A model generated the notes under the pieces. The model was not told the origin of the DNA and did no database searches. It saw nothing but the letters and a program-made list of their open reading frames with translations. Shown here piece after piece: positions 1-7,443 of a DNA stretch of 64,000 nt (positions are counted from its first letter, which is position 1; each line of letters begins with the position of its first letter). The stretch comes from Ulvibacterium marinum. Lineage in GTDB: Bacteria; Bacteroidota; Bacteroidia; Flavobacteriales; Flavobacteriaceae. The stretch is from the NCBI RefSeq assembly GCF_003626755.1, contig NZ_RBCJ01000001.1, positions 1 through 64,000 of the forward strand. Reading direction: 5' to 3'. The translations under genes were made by a program, and so were the position numbers.

Positions 1-1
1 G

Positions 2-115
2 GGAAAGGGACCCTCAATGGGCAATTTAAGGACCATTGTGGACACCCTACAAGTCGACCTGATTGCTTTTTACCAGCAGATCCAACCAAGACAGGTTCTC
101 ATTAAGACTCCATAA
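2..115 (+). CDS. C-terminal end of a gene cut by the window edge
   Basis: An open frame runs in from the left edge for 37 codons and stops at TAA 113-115. The peptide has a mixed, protein-like composition (it contains GNLRTIVDTLQVDLIAFYQQ) and ends in a short basic tail. I do not recognise the family. With only 37 residues the frame could be open by chance, so this is a tentative call. Confidence 0.4.
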   Translation, partial: GKGPSMGNLRTIVDTLQVDLIAFYQQIQPRQVLIKTP

Positions 116-418
116 AAATGGCCTGAGTGCATCCTATCTTGTTCACGGACCACTTCTGCAACGGCCACGTTCGTTTTAGAGGACTGCTCCTAGTACTTGC
201 TCCATCAATTTCCGAAATAGAGTTGCTATTTAATCCCATACTCTGGGAATCACGAGCCTCTTTTCCTGATTAAAATTTCTGTCTAATCATTTTCGGGTTT
301 ACCCGAAATCTAATTTACTCCTAGAGTTGCGGTTTAAAATCTTAATAATCCTCTCTGGATTAAAATCGAACTAGCCTCTATAATATTGTCCCATATGAAG
401 AGGCGAAACAATCTTTTG
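116..418. other. Intergenic gap between convergent genes
   Basis: About 300 bases lie between the truncated gene at the left edge and the stop of the flavoprotein gene. I see no convincing ORF, RNA gene or strong terminator hairpin in it. Confidence 0.5.
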
Positions 419-1615
419 CTATCTCGGCTGCTCATCCGCATCTATTCCCATCATGGCCTTTGCCAAAAATTCTCGTGATAGATAACCGTTTGCCGGGTGG
501 ATCTTGCCCAATCGCGCATCTCGGAACAAGCGTTCGAATCCGGCCTTATGAAGCAGTCCGTAGCCGCCCATAATATCCATTGCCTTGTCTACGACGCGCC
601 ACGAACCTTCGACCGAACGGCATTTGGCCGCAACGATCTTTACACCCCATGCAGGGCCGTAATCTTTGCCTTCACTCCATTCACGGGCAACTGTATCCAA
701 CTGTGGGGCTATACTTTCCATTTCCATGACCATTTCGCCGACATCATGCTGAATGACCCCGTTGTAAGCCATAGAGGGCCGATCAAAGGAGATGGATTTC
801 TTTTTAGGCAATTTTTCCAGAACCAAATCCAATACGTGTTGCGCCAGACCATGATAGACATTTGCAAACCCCATCAACGCCCAACAAAAAATGCCGAGCA
901 CGAATCCATCCATACCTTTAAATCCTGTCGGTAGTTTTCTAACAATTAATTCATCTGGCACAAAAACACCATTCAATATGGTATCATCGGAACGGGTAGC
1001 ACGCATACCTAAAACATCGTCCCATGTTTTTTTGATTTCATAATTTTCGGTATCCCTGGGCATAAAGGCGTGGATTACCATCGGATTATCGGGGTCACTA
1101 TTGTCTTGACCATGAAACCCCAAATAATCCCATACGGGCGTTAGGCTACCGAACATTTTATGGCCTGTAAACTTATAACCGCCTTCAACTTTTTCCGCTT
1201 TGCAGGTGGAATAGATTCCTGGAGAATCGTTTCCAGATTCGCCATGCCCTGCGGCGAATACTTTTCCTTTTCCAGCTTCTTCCAAAAGCCATTGTATTGA
1301 ACTGTCCCCACCCCGCCATAAATCGGCCACAAGTCCGGTCCAATAGATGTGCATGTTTAGAGCAACCGCCGTTGGCGCCGCATGATAGGCCAGTTTTCGG
1401 GTCAGGGCCGTACATTCATCGAGTTTCATACCGAAGCCCCCGAACTCTTCGGGTACAGCGATTAGTAGATATCCCGCTTCTTTCAATTCATCAAAATCTT
1501 CTTGAAAAAATAGGTTGTTGGCATCGTAATGTGCGGCTCGCTTTCCACAGTTTTCGAATATGCCCTCTAATTTTATTAAGAGTTCTTCTTTCTTGTTTTT
1601 TTGTGTCTCTATCAT
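419..1615 (-). CDS. Acyl-CoA dehydrogenase-fold flavoprotein
   Basis: This 398-residue protein has the layout of the acyl-CoA dehydrogenase superfamily: an N-terminal helical domain, a middle beta domain (GYKFTGHKMFGS region) and a C-terminal four-helix domain with the family motif DIMGGYGL. Members bind FAD and oxidise acyl-CoA thioesters, or in some branches act as flavin-dependent monooxygenases. Where dehydrogenases usually have a YEGT segment with a catalytic Glu, this protein reads KIHPANGYLS. So it may use a Glu elsewhere, or belong to the monooxygenase-like branch; the substrate cannot be told. It stands alone, 263 bp from the sulfur operon and on the same strand, so co-transcription with that operon is possible but not shown. 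Confidence 0.8.
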   Translation of the reverse strand: MIETQKNKKEELLIKLEGIFENCGKRAAHYDANNLFFQEDFDELKEAGYLLIAVPEEFGGFGMKLDECTALTRKLAYHAAPTAVALNMHIYWTGLVADLWRGGDSSIQWLLEEAGKGKVFAAGHGESGNDSPGIYSTCKAEKVEGGYKFTGHKMFGSLTPVWDYLGFHGQDNSDPDNPMVIHAFMPRDTENYEIKKTWDDVLGMRATRSDDTILNGVFVPDELIVRKLPTGFKGMDGFVLGIFCWALMGFANVYHGLAQHVLDLVLEKLPKKKSISFDRPSMAYNGVIQHDVGEMVMEMESIAPQLDTVAREWSEGKDYGPAWGVKIVAAKCRSVEGSWRVVDKAMDIMGGYGLLHKAGFERLFRDARLGKIHPANGYLSREFLAKAMMGIDADEQPR

Positions 1616-1827
1616 AGGTCGTTGTTTAATTTTTATTGATTTATTTTCTTAGCTTAAAGTTGGTTTAAATCCCTATTATCTTTGAGTAATTTATGAACTT
1701 ACGCCTGGAGGATTCTATTTTTGGTCTTAACTGCGGGAAGTGTAACTGGTAACGCGTAACGCTGATTACCAAATTGGTATAAATTTACAATACGAATCCA
1801 CCAATAGATGTAAATTTTGTATCGAAT

Positions 1828-1847
1828 GATGAAACAAATGTATCATC
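1828..1847. repeat. Near-palindrome related to the one at 5110-5129
   Basis: The 20-base stretch GATGAAACAAATGTATCATC is an inverted repeat with two mismatches. It matches the perfect palindrome at 5110-5129 at all but two positions, and the similarity extends a few bases outside. It lies about 30 bases past the stop of the TauE gene and about 210 bases before the flavoprotein start. It could be an operator or a 3' UTR hairpin. Confidence 0.55.
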
Positions 1848-1878
1848 TGCGTGTTTCGGGTGTCCAATTCAATCAATA

Positions 1879-2679
1879 CTATGCAAACACCTCTTTACAT
1901 AAAATACCGATGGCCATCACGAGCACGAACCAGCCGAAACTTCTTTTCAGTTTTTCACTTTTGATATAGGACGATAAAAAAATCCCCAGAAATATCCCCA
2001 AAATAGAAATCAAAGTAAAAACCAATAGGAACGACCAATTGATATCCAGATCACCAAGATTCCCGGTAAATCCGATCAAAGACTTCAAGGCAATAATAAA
2101 CAAAGAGGTTGCTACGGCCTTCTTCATCGGTAGTTTTATCCATAAAACCAGAACCGGAATAATTAAAAATCCACCACCAATACCCACTATACCCGTTAAT
2201 ATGCCGATAACCGCACCCCCAATTACCATCATGGGGTAATTGTACCTGGGCTGTACATTTTCTTCGGTCGGTCGTTCTTTCTTTCGTAGCATGGATATCG
2301 ATGCGATTAGCATCAACAATGCGAATAGCAGCATAATGCCCATATTCCTCGTAATCATAAAATTTCCCATAGAAATCAATTCTTCGGGAATCATCGGAAC
2401 TATAAACTTTCGGGTCATATATACCGTTACAAATGACGGGATGGCAAAAACCAAAGCTATTCTAAAGTCTATCAGACCCCTTCTAAAGTTCTTTAAAACC
2501 CCGACCGAGGAAGAAGTGCCCACTACGAACAATGAATATGCCGTTGTCGTAATGGGACTGATTTGAAACATATAGGCGAAAATAGGAACCGCCATTATGG
2601 AACCTCCACTGCCCATCAGGCCCAACACAAGACCTATGAACAAGGCTCCGAAATATCCCAAAATTTGTATGGCTTCCAT
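1879..2679 (-). CDS. TauE/SafE family sulfite/anion exporter
   Basis: This 266-residue integral membrane protein has about eight hydrophobic segments and the two-fold internal repeat typical of TauE/SafE. The repeats start at GLVLGLMGSGGSIMAVPIF and GILTGIVGIGGGFLIIPVLV, each with the Gly-rich GxxxGxxGxGGGxxxxP pattern. The family moves sulfite, sulfoacetate or related anions across the cytoplasmic membrane. It is the last gene of a four-gene minus-strand operon (21 bases after the DsrE gene), which supports a role in exporting or importing a sulfur compound handled by the upstream DsrE and cytochrome proteins. The exact substrate is inference. Confidence 0.88.
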   Translation of the reverse strand: MEAIQILGYFGALFIGLVLGLMGSGGSIMAVPIFAYMFQISPITTTAYSLFVVGTSSSVGVLKNFRRGLIDFRIALVFAIPSFVTVYMTRKFIVPMIPEELISMGNFMITRNMGIMLLFALLMLIASISMLRKKERPTEENVQPRYNYPMMVIGGAVIGILTGIVGIGGGFLIIPVLVLWIKLPMKKAVATSLFIIALKSLIGFTGNLGDLDINWSFLLVFTLISILGIFLGIFLSSYIKSEKLKRSFGWFVLVMAIGILCKEVFA

Positions 2680-2700
2680 TTTCTTTATAACTACTATTTA

Positions 2701-3114
2701 CTACTTCCCTTCTTTTATATATCCCCAACCCAATTGCTGTTTCGCAACAATCTCGTAAATACCATCGGGCACGGTAGTGACCCCAGGTATTAAATCTTCC
2801 TTGGTTTTATTATTCCTTTTCATGGTATTCTGACATACCACGATCGAGACATTCTTGTTCTTTACAATTTCCCGAAGGGTCTCACCCGCAGATGAAGAGT
2901 TGTTATCCACCATTTTATAGGCACTGCTGTAGACAACCATTTCAAATTCGGAATCTGGATAGGTCTCTGACATTAATCGTAAATGCCGGGCCGCAGATTT
3001 GTGCACGTCGGTATTTCCGCTAGTAACATCAAATACGACTTTTATCGGTTTTTCTTGGGCAAAGGCAATGTTCGTTATGAACAATGCCAGTGCCAATTTT
3101 ATAAGCTTTTTCAT
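2701..3114 (-). CDS. Exported DsrE family protein
   Basis: This 137-residue protein has a clear signal peptide (MKKLIKLALALFITNIAFA, cleavage near AQ-EK). The mature part has the DsrE fold pattern: KVVFDVTSG strand, EMVVYSSAY strand, and IVVCQNTM with Cys94 at the position where DsrE-like proteins often carry a sulfur-binding Cys. DsrE proteins relay persulfide sulfur; this one would act in the periplasm. Its C-terminus (TVPDGIYEIVAKQQLGWGYI) resembles that of the upstream Tat-exported protein, so the two look like distant paralogues. It lies 19 bases downstream of that gene. Confidence 0.82.
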   Translation of the reverse strand: MKKLIKLALALFITNIAFAQEKPIKVVFDVTSGNTDVHKSAARHLRLMSETYPDSEFEMVVYSSAYKMVDNNSSSAGETLREIVKNKNVSIVVCQNTMKRNNKTKEDLIPGVTTVPDGIYEIVAKQQLGWGYIKEGK

Positions 3115-3133
3115 GATTTTATTTTTCTAAAAT

Positions 3134-3817
3134 TTAAACTGCATTTCCTGCAAAGATGTAACCACATCCCCGCTTTTGTGCTTCGCCCAAGGCCCAAACT
3201 CCTGAGGGCACAACTTGAATTCCGGGTTGCACCGCTTGAATCCATTCCTCGTAGGTTTCCTTTGGGTCGAGTCCCATTTGTTGGGCGACGGCACCACTGT
3301 AAACCGATATTGCAAGGTTACAAACACAGAACATCGCACCCCTGGCCTGCATGTCTTTTATACCCTGAATTACCGGTAAGGGAAAATCTCCCTCTTGCGG
3401 TTCGTAATAGGGGTTTCTTTTATACGCACTTCCATCGGCCTGTTTTACATGAAATACATCTCCTAAGGGATATTTCTCCCATAATTCCGATTTGAATGCA
3501 AAGGGAATGGCGTCATGGCGAAGTACGGTCATGGCGGTAATATCGCTATCGTCGGCTCCCATCTCGTTATGACTTAGATAAAAGGCCCAGTTCCATATTA
3601 CAGGAAACCCTTTATGCGGGTAGGAACCATCATACACGATTCGGTTTTTACCTTTGATTTTCTTGAACCAGTCCTCGGCCTCACTCATATTTTCTGCATC
3701 ATAAGATGGTAAATTGGCATACATGGGATTGGCAAATAATGATAGAGTGCTCGCCGTAGCACCTAGCATCATCGCGCCCATAAAGTTTCTTCTTGAATTC
3801 TTACTCTTTGTTTCCAT
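3134..3817 (-). CDS. Tat-exported DsrE-like protein
   Basis: I start this gene at ATG 3815-3817, giving 227 residues with a twin-arginine signal (NSRRNFMG, Arg9-Arg10) and an Ala-rich hydrophobic stretch. A longer frame exists but would bury the signal. The C-terminal third aligns by eye with the neighbouring DsrE protein: FCVCNLAI (Cys164, Cys166) against VVCQNTM, and VVPSGVWALGEAQKRGCGYI against VPDGIYEIVAKQQLGWGYI. It therefore looks like a larger DsrE-fold protein exported in folded form. The Tat route suggests it folds, and perhaps gains a cofactor, before export. It starts 7 bases after the cytochrome gene. Function is inferred from this context. Confidence 0.7.
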   Translation of the reverse strand: METKSKNSRRNFMGAMMLGATASTLSLFANPMYANLPSYDAENMSEAEDWFKKIKGKNRIVYDGSYPHKGFPVIWNWAFYLSHNEMGADDSDITAMTVLRHDAIPFAFKSELWEKYPLGDVFHVKQADGSAYKRNPYYEPQEGDFPLPVIQGIKDMQARGAMFCVCNLAISVYSGAVAQQMGLDPKETYEEWIQAVQPGIQVVPSGVWALGEAQKRGCGYIFAGNAV

Positions 3818-3824
3818 AATTTGT

Positions 3825-4871
3825 CTATTTAGATTTAACAATATTGTATTCACTTTTATAATATTCCATGATAGGTTGAAAGGGCCCCAATTGATGTTGT
3901 TCAAGTGAGAACGTATCAACATATGGAGGGTAAGGCGTTGAAACCGGTTTTTTCTTCAAGTCGGGAAAATCATTTTCTCGATTTACTTTTTTGGGCCTCA
4001 ACTGTTGGTTGATATACCCTGCAACATCATAAGCTTCTTCATCGGTCAAAATGGGATTCTCATAAGAGGCCCCAAAAGGCATATTAGCCTTGATGAATCT
4101 TGCGGCTGTAAGCACCCGGGTCATTCCCGCTCCATTGTTATAGGAATCGTCCCCCCATAGCGGAGGGTATTGATAACCGTGCCCATCCAGTGCTTTTACA
4201 CCCTGTCCATTCTTACCATGGCATAACACACAATTGGTTGTGAAAATTTGTTTCCCGTTTTCAAGGTCTACCGCTCTTTGAGGAATATCGATTTTTACAA
4301 AACCTTCCCCCTTGATTTTTCCGTCCTTGGGAGCATATCGGCTCAACCACTTAAGGTAGGCAACCATGGCCTCCATCTCTTTGCCATCGGGCGGCATCAT
4401 AGTGCCATTCATGCTACGCTCCATACAACCGTTGATGCGCTCTTCTATTGTTCCTATTTTGTTTTCCCTGCCCCTGAATTGAGGAAATCGTTGAATAATT
4501 CCTATCAAGGGAGCGGCATAAGGTTTTGTACCCGATCCTAAATGACAATTGGTGCACGAAAGATTATTTCCGGTGTAGGCCTTGTTCTTTTCCGTACTGG
4601 CCGGGCCGATGTATTTTGAGGTATTCTGGAAAACCTCGTAACCCAGTTTTATTTGCGTATTTTCTTCTGAATCGTCCAACCGTGAAACATCATAATTCAT
4701 GGCATAAACATCTTTGGTGGTATTCTCGTTCTCACTCCCTTTTGAATAACCATCCACACAGTTCCAAAGCATAAAACAAGGTGGCACCAACAATACCCAA
4801 AAGGGTATGTAGCATCGTAATTTTAGCCCTCCGATATTTTTAATAAACCGATTTTTTTTGATAATATTCAT
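3825..4871 (-). CDS. tsdA: Diheme cytochrome c, TsdA-like thiosulfate dehydrogenase
   Basis: This 348-residue protein has one N-terminal hydrophobic anchor (about 22-37) and two heme c sites, CTNCH at 106-110 and CVLCH at 214-218. Between them is RINGCMERSMNG, matching the TsdA motif whose Cys (here Cys149) is the unusual axial ligand of the first heme. NMPFG (Met264) fits the Met ligand of the second heme. TsdA enzymes interconvert thiosulfate and tetrathionate in the periplasm. It is the first gene of the operon with two exported DsrE-like proteins and TauE. A candidate promoter lies at 5046-5078, leaving a long leader. The family call is strong; the reaction direction is not known. Confidence 0.82.
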   Translation of the reverse strand: MNIIKKNRFIKNIGGLKLRCYIPFWVLLVPPCFMLWNCVDGYSKGSENENTTKDVYAMNYDVSRLDDSEENTQIKLGYEVFQNTSKYIGPASTEKNKAYTGNNLSCTNCHLGSGTKPYAAPLIGIIQRFPQFRGRENKIGTIEERINGCMERSMNGTMMPPDGKEMEAMVAYLKWLSRYAPKDGKIKGEGFVKIDIPQRAVDLENGKQIFTTNCVLCHGKNGQGVKALDGHGYQYPPLWGDDSYNNGAGMTRVLTAARFIKANMPFGASYENPILTDEEAYDVAGYINQQLRPKKVNRENDFPDLKKKPVSTPYPPYVDTFSLEQHQLGPFQPIMEYYKSEYNIVKSK

Positions 4872-4885
4872 ATCTTTTGTGTGCT

Positions 4886-4897
4886 ACTTTTGATTCA
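4886..4897. promoter_or_regulatory. Copy of the ACTTTTGATTCA motif
   Basis: This stretch is identical over 12 bases to the motif copies at 7369-7381 and 7431-7443 upstream of the two regulator genes. It sits 15 bases before the start of the cytochrome gene, inside its predicted leader. A weaker match (ACTTTTGAATAT) is at 4954-4965. Confidence 0.45.
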
Positions 4898-4930
4898 TTA
4901 TCTACTTCAAATTTGGACAGTATCATCCTA

Positions 4931-4949
4931 GCGGACATTGGGTGTCCGC
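4931..4949. promoter_or_regulatory. Hairpin in the tsdA leader
   Basis: GCGGACA-TTGGG-TGTCCGC is a perfect 7-bp stem with a 5-base loop, about 60 bases before the cytochrome start codon. No T-run follows on either strand, so it is not a normal terminator. It may shape the mRNA leader or bind a protein. Confidence 0.45.
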
Positions 4950-5045
4950 CTCCACTTTTGAATATATGGGGGAGTGTTATCTGCAAGGTAAGCCGAAGAC
5001 CTTGCTCTAATTTAATACTGTAAATCTACGATTGGAAATAGGAGA

Positions 5046-5078
5046 AAAATGTAAGTTTTAGTTCAAAGGTTCGCACAA
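5046..5078 (-). promoter_or_regulatory. Candidate promoter of the sulfur operon
   Basis: On the minus strand there is a TTG (5076-5078), a 22-base spacer and TACATTTT (5046-5053), close to the Bacteroidota pattern TTG-N17/23-TAnnTTTG. Transcription would start near 5040 and leave a leader of about 170 bases before tsdA. Confidence 0.35.
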
Positions 5079-5093
5079 ATGAACCATGGGTGT

Positions 5094-5107
5094 ACTTTTT
5101 GGTTCAA
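5094..5107. promoter_or_regulatory. Diverged copy of the ACTTTTGATTCAA motif
   Basis: ACTTTTTGGTTCAA matches the motif found three more times around this locus, with one extra T and one substitution. It lies just upstream of the candidate promoter of the sulfur operon and next to the perfect palindrome at 5110-5129. A further partial match, AGTTTTAGTTCAA, is at 5054-5066. Confidence 0.4.
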
Positions 5108-5109
5108 AT

Positions 5110-5129
5110 GATGAAACAATTGTTTCATC
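5110..5129. repeat. Perfect 20-bp palindrome GATGAAACAATTGTTTCATC
   Basis: The sequence is its own reverse complement over all 20 bases. It lies 20 bases past the stop of the AraC-type regulator at 5150 and about 240 bases upstream of tsdA. A near copy is at 1828-1847, so the two copies bracket the sulfur operon. An operator for a dimeric regulator or a 3' UTR hairpin are both possible. Confidence 0.6.
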
Positions 5130-5149
5130 AAGAAAATCAGTCTTTAATT

Positions 5150-6223
5150 TCAGGAAGAAAGTTTCGCAAAAGTAGTGGGCAGCATCTCATACCTTTTTCG
5201 AAAAACTCGTGTAAAATAAGTGGGGCTGTTGAAACCCAGTTCATAAGCTATTTCAGCTACGGTCTTTTCCTTTTGATTTAGAAATTCCAAAGATTTACGC
5301 AAACGCATTTCCCGGATAAGTTCATTAGGAGACATCCCGGTAAGTGCTTTTATTTTGCGATAGGCCTGTGCCTTACTCAGGCCTAGGAGATTGTTTAAAT
5401 CATCAATTTTGAAATCTGGATTTGAAATTTCATGATTTAAAGTTTTCCATAGTGTTTCGAATAAGACAAAATCACCATCGGAAACCAATTTTACAATTCC
5501 CTTATCAGTATCTGATTTATTAAAGTTAGTTTGTAGAAGGGCCTCAGTATCTTTATCTATATGAACCGTTCGGTTCCCACCCAGACGACAGAGCATTTGC
5601 AATCTTTTTTTGGCTTCTCCAAAAAAATCAGACCCAGTCTCATCAACAGGCTTTCCTGTTACAACGGCCATCGTATAGTCAATGTTCATCGGAACGTTTT
5701 TTAACAACCGGGACACCGTTAAACAACAAGCAATCGCATCAGAAGCATGTACAAAAGAGGCCACGATATAGTCATTTGGCTGATTGATATTATTGCCTTG
5801 GTATTGCCGTATCAGTTTACGAACTTCATCGAAATATGTTCCATTTTTTCCAGTAAAATCTACCAAGGCGACCATCATCAACGTACGGTAGCCGGTATCG
5901 ATCTCCCCATTAAGGGTAAGTGCAAGATCGTCTTGATTTTTAGTGCCCTGCCCTAAAAATGCCCTAAAGTCAATTTCATCTGAAACTTCAATGACGTTAC
6001 AAGGTCCGATTCCATGAGCAGAAAGATGCATATCAACACATGCCTTTTTATCGGCTGCCTCCATAAGGCAAAAAACCTTCTTTTCGGGAAGATTCAAAAA
6101 GTATTTGATGTTTCTAACCCCATACCGGTCTTGTACTGCTAGATCATCGTGATGTGCTTCCCTAGCAGCTATCACATTAAAGGCATCATCCTCGACAATA
6201 TGTATGTCCATAAAAAGTGGCAT
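5150..6223 (-). CDS. DUF4242 / cyclase-like / AraC three-domain regulator (second copy)
   Basis: The protein has 357 residues in three parts. Residues 1 to about 85 (MPLFMDIHIVEDD start, YFLNLPEKKVFCLMEA) resemble DUF4242, the SCO4226-type small metal-binding family. The middle resembles a class III nucleotide-cyclase domain: VALVDFTG, NDYIVASF and TGKPVDETGSDFFGEA align with its core, but the usual Asn and Arg of the catalytic helix are replaced, so catalysis is unlikely. The last 90 residues are an AraC-type double helix-turn-helix (LGLSKAQAYRKIKALTG and VAEIAYELGFNSPTYFTRVF). It follows its paralogue by 8 bases and precedes the sulfur operon, which it probably regulates. The signal is unknown. 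Confidence 0.75.
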   Translation of the reverse strand: MPLFMDIHIVEDDAFNVIAAREAHHDDLAVQDRYGVRNIKYFLNLPEKKVFCLMEAADKKACVDMHLSAHGIGPCNVIEVSDEIDFRAFLGQGTKNQDDLALTLNGEIDTGYRTLMMVALVDFTGKNGTYFDEVRKLIRQYQGNNINQPNDYIVASFVHASDAIACCLTVSRLLKNVPMNIDYTMAVVTGKPVDETGSDFFGEAKKRLQMLCRLGGNRTVHIDKDTEALLQTNFNKSDTDKGIVKLVSDGDFVLFETLWKTLNHEISNPDFKIDDLNNLLGLSKAQAYRKIKALTGMSPNELIREMRLRKSLEFLNQKEKTVAEIAYELGFNSPTYFTRVFRKRYEMLPTTFAKLSS

Positions 6224-6231
6224 AGGCTTTT

Positions 6232-7347
6232 TTAATTTTTAATGTTGGCAATTTTGGCATAGCTTAAGGGGAGTAGACCAAATCTTTGCTGAAAGCACTT
6301 TATAAAATAAGAAGGACTATTAAACCCAGTATCAAAAGTGGTCTGGGAAACATTGCGGCCTTCTTTGCCCAACAATTCCAAAGATTTTAACAGTCGATAT
6401 TCCCGCAAAATAGCGTTAGGTGACTTTCCGGTAACTCCTTTACATTTTCGGTAGAGCTGCGATTTACTTATGGAAAGCTTTTCGCAGAAGTCTTGGATTC
6501 CAAATTCAGGATTTTGCCAATTAGCATCCAAAACACCTATAAGATGCTCAAGCGATTTTTCTTCGGATGCGCTAAGTCTTTTAATATTGTCTTGAAGGCT
6601 TTCATTCTTTCTCAAATCGGGTTTGTTCAGTTCGCTAACTATGGACGACATTGTAATCCGGTTTTCCGTATCAAGGGCGCAAAGGTATTGCGCTAATTTT
6701 ACCGTCTTCCCAAATAGAACATCACTTTGATCTACGGGCAAACCGGCATGTAGGCCCATACGCAGATTGACCAGGTCGGCCGCCACGTGCATGGCTTTTT
6801 GAATCGCTTGGGCACATTCAACGCCCATGGAAACTGAGGCAAAAGAAATCACAAAGGCTTCTCCTTTCATTTCAACCTCACTACCTTCATGTTTTTCTAT
6901 TTGTTCCTTAACCGTATCATAGTACAGTGAAAATAACTTTTTTGACCTATCATGGCCCAGATTATGACGCAATAGTCCTGCATCCATTATCTTGATTACT
7001 AAAATGACTCGAAAAGCGGGGTCATTGAAAATTTCGAGACCTGGTTCACTAGGATCAAAATAGGTTTCTGGATCATCGATTCTTCCTAAAAATGCTTCCA
7101 CGACCTTACTATTTACAGGAATAATCTCATGGGGTACCAATCCGTGGGCATGATCATGCATCGCCCTTACCGCCTCCTCGTTCGGTGCATCGATCAAGCA
7201 GAACACCCTTCCCCGGTCTTCATCGATCCAATAGGTCATATTCCTACAACCAAAATCATTCTGAACACCAAGATCTTTTTTATGAGCCTCTGCCGCATGC
7301 TTGGCTTCGACCCCCGGAACGATATGTGAGTCCATATATATGGGCAT
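6232..7347 (-). CDS. DUF4242 / cyclase-like / AraC three-domain regulator (first copy)
   Basis: This 371-residue paralogue of the next gene has the same three-part layout. The DUF4242-like start reads MPIYMDSHIVPGVEA, with YWIDEDRGRVFCLIDAP following. The middle part is a clearer cyclase-homology domain (KGEAFVISFAS, NLRMGLHAGLPVDQSDVLFG), yet the metal-binding Asp positions read Lys and Glu and the catalytic Asn/Arg are absent, so it is probably a ligand-binding or dimerising relic. The C-terminus is AraC-type (LSISKSQLYRKCKGVTG, FDTGFNSPSYFIKCFQQRFG). It is the first gene of a two-gene unit; two copies of ACTTTTGATTCAA lie 22-96 bases upstream, suggesting autoregulation. Confidence 0.75.
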   Translation of the reverse strand: MPIYMDSHIVPGVEAKHAAEAHKKDLGVQNDFGCRNMTYWIDEDRGRVFCLIDAPNEEAVRAMHDHAHGLVPHEIIPVNSKVVEAFLGRIDDPETYFDPSEPGLEIFNDPAFRVILVIKIMDAGLLRHNLGHDRSKKLFSLYYDTVKEQIEKHEGSEVEMKGEAFVISFASVSMGVECAQAIQKAMHVAADLVNLRMGLHAGLPVDQSDVLFGKTVKLAQYLCALDTENRITMSSIVSELNKPDLRKNESLQDNIKRLSASEEKSLEHLIGVLDANWQNPEFGIQDFCEKLSISKSQLYRKCKGVTGKSPNAILREYRLLKSLELLGKEGRNVSQTTFDTGFNSPSYFIKCFQQRFGLLPLSYAKIANIKN

Positions 7348-7368
7348 AGCTTAATACTTTAAAATAAG

Positions 7369-7381
7369 ACTTTTGATTCAA
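7369..7381. promoter_or_regulatory. ACTTTTGATTCAA motif, proximal copy
   Basis: A 13-base motif just upstream of the first three-domain regulator. An identical copy lies 62 bases further upstream at 7431-7443, and related copies precede tsdA at 4886 and 5094. It is a candidate binding site of the AraC-type domains. Confidence 0.5.
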
Positions 7382-7430
7382 CGAACGGGGGGATTACATA
7401 AATATACGGTTTCTTAGGCGCGAAAATCGA

Positions 7431-7443
7431 ACTTTTGATTCAA
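7431..7443. promoter_or_regulatory. ACTTTTGATTCAA motif, distal copy
   Basis: Identical to 7369-7381 over 13 bases, in the same orientation, 62 bases (about six helical turns) away. Same-orientation sites in phase with the helix fit AraC-type binding. Confidence 0.5.
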
